The position numbers were made by a program, and so were the translations under genes. The notes under the pieces were generated by a model that was not told the DNA's origin, did not search any database, and saw only the letters and a program-made list of their open reading frames with translations. From the NCBI GenBank assembly GCA_964593865.1, contig CAZQKE010000032.1, positions 1-17,473 on the forward strand: a DNA stretch of 17,473 nucleotides. Reading direction: 5' to 3'. The DNA is from CAZQKE01 sp964593865. Lineage in GTDB: Bacteria; Chloroflexota; Anaerolineae; JAAYZQ01. Shown in pieces: positions 13,453 to 17,473 of this stretch. Every line of letters starts with the position of its first letter. Position 1 is the first letter of the stretch.

Positions 13453-14862
13453 ATGATGCACGTCCGCCGCCCGGAATTGCGGGTTCTGACCGTCACCATC
13501 TTGCTGGGAACGCTGGCCCTGGCATTGGCCGTTGTCATCGGCTACGGTTGGTGGAGCACCCAACGCAACCTAAGCCACCGTACCCAGGAGAAGGTTGACC
13601 TGATCACCCAATTCCTGGAAAACGGTATGGCCCTTTTGCCCCAAGATGGAGCCGATTTGGACGGCTTGTATCTCCTCCTGGAAGGGGTGGGGGAAGATAG
13701 CGGCTTGCGCCATTTGCGGGTTATGCGAGGGGCTGCCGTCTCCCGGCAGTATGGGCCATCGTCGAACGGGTTTCTGCCCGACGGTCAGGTGCAACGGGTC
13801 TTTCAGACGGGGCAGGGTGTGACGCGCATTGAGAAGGAGGGGAAGACACGGGTCGTGCGCCGTGTGGAACCCCTGATCGCTTCTTCCTCCTGTACCTCTT
13901 GCCACGATGTTGCTCCCGGCGAAATCCTGGGCGTGTTGGATCTCTCTTTTGACCTGGCCCGCGTCCGATCTCCCGATCCCGATTTTTACCGCAATCTGTT
14001 GCTGGTCGCCCTGTTGGTGAGCGTGATTTCCGTTCTGTTGGTCTTCCTGCTGTTCTCACGGGTCCACATGGCCCGTCGCATTGAAGGAGTCGCCGCCCTG
14101 GCCGGAGACATTGCCGCCGGGAACCTGGACCGCCGCGTGGCCCCCTTGCCCGGCAGCGATATGGATGGTTTGGCCCAGGCCATCAATGAAATGGCAGCAT
14201 CCCTCCAATCCCAGCAAGAGGCCCTGGCCCGTCAGCGACGGGAGCTGGAGGAGGCCAATCGCCGTCTGGAGGTCCTGGTCCAGGAGGCCCACCACCGCAT
14301 CAAGAACAACCTACAGACGGTGGCCGATCTGCTGGCTTTGCAGGCTGCCGATTGTCCCATGCGCGGGGGGAGTTGCTTGCAGGATAGCATCCAGCGGGTC
14401 AAAAGCATTGCTGCCGTCCACGAACTGCTTTCGGTGGAGCAGGCCGAACGCACCGACATCCGCACCCTGGCCGAGCGGTTGTTGCAGATGGCCGTCCGCA
14501 ACGTTGCCGCGCCCGATCAACGCATCGGCTGCGAAGTGACGGGCGATCCGTTGTTCTTGCCCTCCAAACAGGCTACGGCTCTGGCTTTGGTGCTGGGGGA
14601 GCTGTTCAACAATGCACTGCACCACGGCTTGGCCGGTCGCCCGAAAGGGCACATTGCGGTCCGCATTGCGACGGGCGAGGGAATGGCGACGTTGACCGTC
14701 CGCGACGACGGAGGCGGCCTGCCACCCGATTTCGCCTGGGAGCGTTGCCAGCGATTGGGGCTGCGCATCGTTCGCACCCTGGTTCGGCGGGAGCTGGGCG
14801 GTGATGTCATCCTGCGGAGCGCAGACGGCACGGAGGCCGTCATCACCTGGCCCCTGTCATGA
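13453..14862 (+). CDS. Membrane sensor histidine kinase with heme-c (CxxCH) sensor domain, HisKA_2 type
   Basis: This 469-residue sensor kinase has membrane segment 1 at residues 11-33 and an extracytoplasmic sensor domain at about 35-178. Near the end of that domain is C147-T-S-C150-H151, a heme-c attachment motif, followed by EILGVLDLSFDL. Membrane segment 2 is at 181-203, HAMP at about 204-255, and a coiled coil at about 248-278. The HisKA_2 dimerisation helix has HHRIKNNLQ (280-288; H281 the likely phosphorylated residue), and the ATP-binding domain has the N box ELFNNALHHG and the G box DDGGGL (418-423). Similar CxxCH-bearing PAS-like sensors occur in Geobacter chemoreceptors GSU0582 and GSU0935, suggesting redox or small-ligand sensing. 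The start at 13453 fits GGAGAA and the promoter; ATG 13456 is an alternative. No response regulator is adjacent. The next gene's ribosome site overlaps this stop. Confidence 0.9.
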   Translation: MMHVRRPELRVLTVTILLGTLALALAVVIGYGWWSTQRNLSHRTQEKVDLITQFLENGMALLPQDGADLDGLYLLLEGVGEDSGLRHLRVMRGAAVSRQYGPSSNGFLPDGQVQRVFQTGQGVTRIEKEGKTRVVRRVEPLIASSSCTSCHDVAPGEILGVLDLSFDLARVRSPDPDFYRNLLLVALLVSVISVLLVFLLFSRVHMARRIEGVAALAGDIAAGNLDRRVAPLPGSDMDGLAQAINEMAASLQSQQEALARQRRELEEANRRLEVLVQEAHHRIKNNLQTVADLLALQAADCPMRGGSCLQDSIQRVKSIAAVHELLSVEQAERTDIRTLAERLLQMAVRNVAAPDQRIGCEVTGDPLFLPSKQATALALVLGELFNNALHHGLAGRPKGHIAVRIATGEGMATLTVRDDGGGLPPDFAWERCQRLGLRIVRTLVRRELGGDVILRSADGTEAVITWPLS

Positions 14863-14868
14863 AGGAGG
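14862..14868 (+). promoter_or_regulatory. Ribosome binding site overlapping the kinase stop, deciding the dGTPase-like start
   Basis: AAGGAGG at 14862-14868 begins on the last base of the kinase TGA and lies 5 bases before ATG 14874. The earlier in-frame ATG at 14859 would place this site inside the coding region, so 14874 is preferred. The two genes are translationally coupled. Confidence 0.75.
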
Positions 14869-14873
14869 ATGAA

Positions 14874-16034
14874 ATGAAATATACCCGTCAATACCTGGAG
14901 GAGTTGGAAGATCGCACCCTGGCTCCTTATGCCCAGCGCAGCCGTGATTCGCGTGGAAGGGCCTATCCCGATCACGAGCCTGCCTACCGCACCGCCTTTC
15001 AGCGCGACCGGGACCGCATCCTCCACACCACGGCCTTTCGCCGCCTGGAGTACAAGACTCAGGTGTTCGTCATTTCCGAAGGCGACTATTACCGCACCCG
15101 TTTGACTCACACCCTGGAAGTAGCCCAGATCGGGCGGACGTTGGCCCGTGCCCTGGGCGTCAATGAGGACCTGACAGAGGCGGTCTGCTTGGCCCACGAT
15201 CTGGGGCATCCTGCGTTCGGTCATTCGGGCGAGCGGACGTTGGACGCGCTGATGGCCGATTTCGGTGGATTTGACCATAATCGCCAATCGTTGCGCATTG
15301 TTGAGAAATTGGAGCGGCGATACCCCCGTTGGCCGGGTCTGAACCTGACCTGGGAAGTGCGGGAGGGCATGGTCAAGCACGAAACCGCCTATGATGTCAG
15401 CGATGCTCAGGGGTACGAACCGGACCTGGCCTGCTCATTGGAAGGGCAAATCGCCAATGTCGCCGATGAGCTGGCCTACATTGCCCACGATCTGGATGAT
15501 GGACTGCGCTCCGGCCTCATCGGGCCGGTGGACGTGGCCGAGGTTCCCCTCTGGCGGAAACTGACCGCCGAATTGGGAGTCGGCGACCGCGGGACGTTGG
15601 CGCAATTGGATCGTCATCGCCTTATCCGCCATCTCATCGGCTTGGGGGTGAGCGACGCCGTTTATACGACCACCGCCCGCCTGGAAGAGGAAAGGATCGA
15701 TTCTGTGGAGAAGCTCCGGGCGCGGGGGAAGCCGATCATCGGCTTTTCTGCCGAGATGGAGACGCAATTGGGGGAACTGCGGGATTTTTTGTACCGACGG
15801 CTTTACCGTCATTGGCGGGTGGTGCGCATGGCGGCCAAAGCAGAGCGGGTGTTGCGTGCCCTGTTTGAAGCGTACATTGCCGAACCGGCCCAGTTGCCCG
15901 ATTCGGTCCAACGCCGGATCGCCGCCGCCGAAGAGCCTTTACAGCGGATCGTGTGCGACTATATCGCCGGAATGACCGACCGCTTTGCTTTGGAAGAATA
16001 CGCCCGGCTCTTTGATCCTGCCGTGCGGGTTTGA
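14874..16034 (+). CDS. dgt: HD-domain dNTP triphosphohydrolase (dGTPase-like)
   Basis: This 386-residue cytoplasmic enzyme hydrolyses dNTPs to deoxynucleoside plus triphosphate, controlling dNTP pools. The N-terminal motif LAPYAQRSRDSRGRAYP (16-32) and YRTAFQRDRDRILHTTAFRRLEYKTQVF (38-65) are typical of the dGTPase-like group. The HD metal site is complete: H79 (in RLTHTLEV), H108-D109 (AHDLGHPAFGHSGE) and D206 (AHDLDDG). Length fits the short bacterial dGTPase-like proteins rather than the longer E. coli Dgt (about 500 residues). It lies in an operon with the heme-type histidine kinase, an unexpected pairing, and converges on tsaD. Substrate preference among dNTPs is not predictable from sequence alone. 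Confidence 0.92.
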   Translation: MKYTRQYLEELEDRTLAPYAQRSRDSRGRAYPDHEPAYRTAFQRDRDRILHTTAFRRLEYKTQVFVISEGDYYRTRLTHTLEVAQIGRTLARALGVNEDLTEAVCLAHDLGHPAFGHSGERTLDALMADFGGFDHNRQSLRIVEKLERRYPRWPGLNLTWEVREGMVKHETAYDVSDAQGYEPDLACSLEGQIANVADELAYIAHDLDDGLRSGLIGPVDVAEVPLWRKLTAELGVGDRGTLAQLDRHRLIRHLIGLGVSDAVYTTTARLEEERIDSVEKLRARGKPIIGFSAEMETQLGELRDFLYRRLYRHWRVVRMAAKAERVLRALFEAYIAEPAQLPDSVQRRIAAAEEPLQRIVCDYIAGMTDRFALEEYARLFDPAVRV

Positions 16035-16037
16035 ATC

Positions 16038-16050
16038 GCCGCAGAGCGGC
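16038..16050. terminator. Possible weak hairpin between convergent genes
   Basis: GCCGC (16038-16042) and GCGGC (16046-16050) form a short 5-bp stem 3 bases after the dGTPase-like stop. There is no T-run, so terminator function is doubtful. The 70-base spacer to the end of tsaD holds nothing else recognisable. Confidence 0.25.
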
Positions 16051-16104
16051 ATAGCGCAAGCCCCGCGACCGGCGGCAACGGCAGCGACTCGCATTCTGGG
16101 GAGG

Positions 16105-17181
16105 TTATGCTTTTTCGGGGATCTCGGTTTTGATCTTGAGGTTGGGCACGACATCCAGGTCCCAGCTGCTGCGCTCCCCCGCCCGATAGCGGAAAAAGCC
16201 CACGCCGGCAACCATAGCCGCGTTGTCGGTGCACAGGAAGAGAGGCGGATAGCGCACCGGGACCGGCCCGCGCTTTGCCATCTCGGCACGGAGCAGTTCG
16301 TTGGCCGCCACGCCTCCGGCCAGGAGAATGGTCTTGGCCCCGAACTCCTCCGCCGCCCGGCAGGTTTTTTCCACCAACACGTCTACTACCGCCGCTTGGA
16401 AGCTGGCGGCCAGGTTGGCCGTGGGCAACACACGGATCAGCGGCGGGTCTTGGGAGCTGACCAAGCGGGGCTTGGCCGCTTGCTTGCTTCCTGCTTCGGG
16501 CCGATATTTTTGCACAATGCGCAGCACGGCGGTTTTCAGCCCGGAGAAGCTAAAGTCATAGGTTCCCGGCAGCCAAGCACGGGGCAGTTTGAAAGCCGTC
16601 GGCGTCCCGGCACGGGCGGCCTTTTGGATGGCCGGGCCGCCGGGGTAGGGCAAGCCCAACAGACGCCCCACTTTGTCAAAGGCTTCTCCTGCTGCATCGT
16701 CCAGCGTGCCGCCCAGCCGCCGATACCGACCGTGGTCTGTCATCAGGATCAGCTCCGTGTGCCCTCCGGAGACGATGAGACAAACCAGGGGGAACGAAGG
16801 GGGCGGTGCATCCACCAACCAGTTGCCGTAGATATGGGCCTCCAGGTGGTTGATGCCGATGAGGGGCAACCCCTGCGCCCAGGCCAACCCTTTGGCCGTG
16901 TTGACGCCCACCAGCAGGGAACCGGCCAGCCCCGGCCCATAGGTCACGGCTACGGCATCCAGATCCTGCCAGGTGACGCCGGCCTCGGTCATCGCTTCCT
17001 CTACCACCGGCCCGATGCTCAGGATGTGTTGGCGGGAAGCCACTTCGGGAAAGACGCCGCCGTAACGTCGGTGGATGTCCACCTGGGAAGCGACGACATT
17101 GCTCTCAATAATGCGGCCATCGGTCACGACGGCGGCTGCCGTCTCGTCGCATGATGTTTCGATGCCCAAGATGCGGGTCAT
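16105..17181 (-). CDS. tsaD: tRNA N6-adenosine threonylcarbamoyltransferase TsaD
   Basis: This 358-residue TsaD (YgjD/Kae1 family) transfers the threonylcarbamoyl group from TC-AMP to A37 of ANN-decoding tRNAs, working with TsaB, TsaC and TsaE. Signatures are the ASKHA phosphate loop GIETSCDETAAAV (6-18), the metal-binding NHLEAH (H112, H116), LIVSGGHTEL (135-144), FSFSGLKTAV (210-219), LAGGVAANELLR (287-298) and CTDNAAM (317-323, with ligand D319). A stretch at about 225-255 (GSKQAAKPRL and following) looks longer than usual and is probably a surface loop. GGAGG (17187-17191 on the plus strand as CCTCC) sits 5 bases before the start. It has its own promoter. Essential in most bacteria. Confidence 0.97.
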   Translation of the reverse strand: MTRILGIETSCDETAAAVVTDGRIIESNVVASQVDIHRRYGGVFPEVASRQHILSIGPVVEEAMTEAGVTWQDLDAVAVTYGPGLAGSLLVGVNTAKGLAWAQGLPLIGINHLEAHIYGNWLVDAPPPSFPLVCLIVSGGHTELILMTDHGRYRRLGGTLDDAAGEAFDKVGRLLGLPYPGGPAIQKAARAGTPTAFKLPRAWLPGTYDFSFSGLKTAVLRIVQKYRPEAGSKQAAKPRLVSSQDPPLIRVLPTANLAASFQAAVVDVLVEKTCRAAEEFGAKTILLAGGVAANELLRAEMAKRGPVPVRYPPLFLCTDNAAMVAGVGFFRYRAGERSSWDLDVVPNLKIKTEIPEKA

Positions 17182-17198
17182 ACCAGCCTCCGGCGTCT

Positions 17199-17227
17199 AG
17201 TATACCAAATTTGCTCCGTTCTGGCAA
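17199..17227 (-). promoter_or_regulatory. Promoter of tsaD
   Basis: On the minus strand, -35 TTGCCA (17222-17227), a 17-bp spacer and -10 TATACT (17199-17204). Transcription would start near 17192, giving a leader of about 10 bases that begins with the GGAGG ribosome site. Confidence 0.65.
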
Positions 17228-17260
17228 TCGGTGCTTCCCGAACCGACAGGGTCTCACCCC

Positions 17261-17317
17261 GCAAAGGCGCGGAGCTCGCCGGGGAACGGTTGGTTTTGCA
17301 TGGTTTCCCTCCGCGCC
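17261..17317. repeat. Dispersed imperfect inverted repeat, copy C
   Basis: GGCGCGGAG (17266-17274) and CTCCGCGCC (17309-17317) form a perfect 9-bp stem. GCAAAGGCGC (17261-17270) matches the left arm of copy A, and 17274-17307 matches copy D. It lies between tsaD and the outward promoter; no gene is seen in 17228-17384. Confidence 0.6.
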
Positions 17318-17384
17318 CTCGGCGTCCCTGCAAAGCCGACACCGGAGGCGATAGATGCCTTTGCCCTGCCGATAGAACAGTGCC

Positions 17385-17414
17385 TTGACAAAAACAGGGC
17401 GCGTGTGGTATGAT
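17385..17414 (+). promoter_or_regulatory. Strong sigma70-type promoter reading out of the window
   Basis: A perfect -35 TTGACA (17385-17390), an 18-bp spacer and -10 TATGAT (17409-17414). The expected transcription start is near 17421. It would serve a gene or RNA just beyond the right edge, divergent from tsaD. Confidence 0.65.
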
Positions 17415-17473
17415 TTCGCAAGTCAACGTGATCCACGGCCCACTGCCGAGGAAAGATCCCGCGGTGTGGACGG

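Noticed and set aside
16038..16050. Strong bidirectional terminator between dgt and tsaD
   Set aside because: The stem is only 5 bp and no T-run follows on either strand; kept only as a low-confidence hairpin.
15985..17154. Long plus-strand frame (389 codons) over tsaD
   Set aside because: It is antisense to an unmistakable TsaD with its own promoter and ribosome site; its translation resembles no family.

Overview
The window is a GC-rich bacterial chromosome segment with tightly packed genes. The protein families and the type of dispersed intergenic repeat suggest an anaerobic or facultatively anaerobic member of the Chloroflexota (Anaerolineae-like). That placement is my inference from family resemblance, not something the sequence proves.

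Left part, about 1-8000, plus strand. The window opens inside a branched-chain-amino-acid-type ABC permease (livH, partial) followed by its partner livM. Next comes a corrinoid methyl-transfer cluster: MttB-family methyltransferase 1, corrinoid protein 1, MttB-family 2, corrinoid protein 2, MttB-family 3, and a 103-residue cysteine-containing protein. The three methyltransferases are full length with no internal UAG, so they look like the non-pyrrolysine branch that demethylates quaternary amines such as glycine betaine, proline betaine or carnitine rather than trimethylamine. The likely scheme is that an imported methylated amine gives a methyl group to Co(I) of the small corrinoid proteins. 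A methylcorrinoid:tetrahydrofolate methyltransferase, not present here, would then take it into C1 metabolism. The reductive activator normally needed for such systems is also absent, as are the ATP-binding and solute-binding transporter genes.

Middle, about 8000-11620. A hairpin-bearing spacer and a strong sigma70-type promoter precede a mazEF-type toxin-antitoxin pair. After it lie a single-subunit hydantoinase/oxoprolinase-family (ASKHA-fold) protein and a translationally coupled GntR/FCD regulator, possibly the regulator and an accessory ATPase of the methyl-transfer cluster.

Right part, about 11630-17473. These are genes of general cell physiology: a minus-strand TPR/zinc-ribbon/membrane protein; divergently, a membrane histidine kinase whose extracytoplasmic domain has a heme-c CxxCH motif, coupled to an HD-domain dGTPase-like protein; then convergent tsaD (tRNA t6A synthesis). 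A strong outward promoter at the right edge serves a gene beyond the window.

Intergenic spaces carry several imperfect inverted repeats of one family (about 1534-1640, 8149-8190, 13327-13377, 17261-17317), and a peculiar tandem plus inverted repeat block (3786-3929) in the middle of the methyl-transfer operon.
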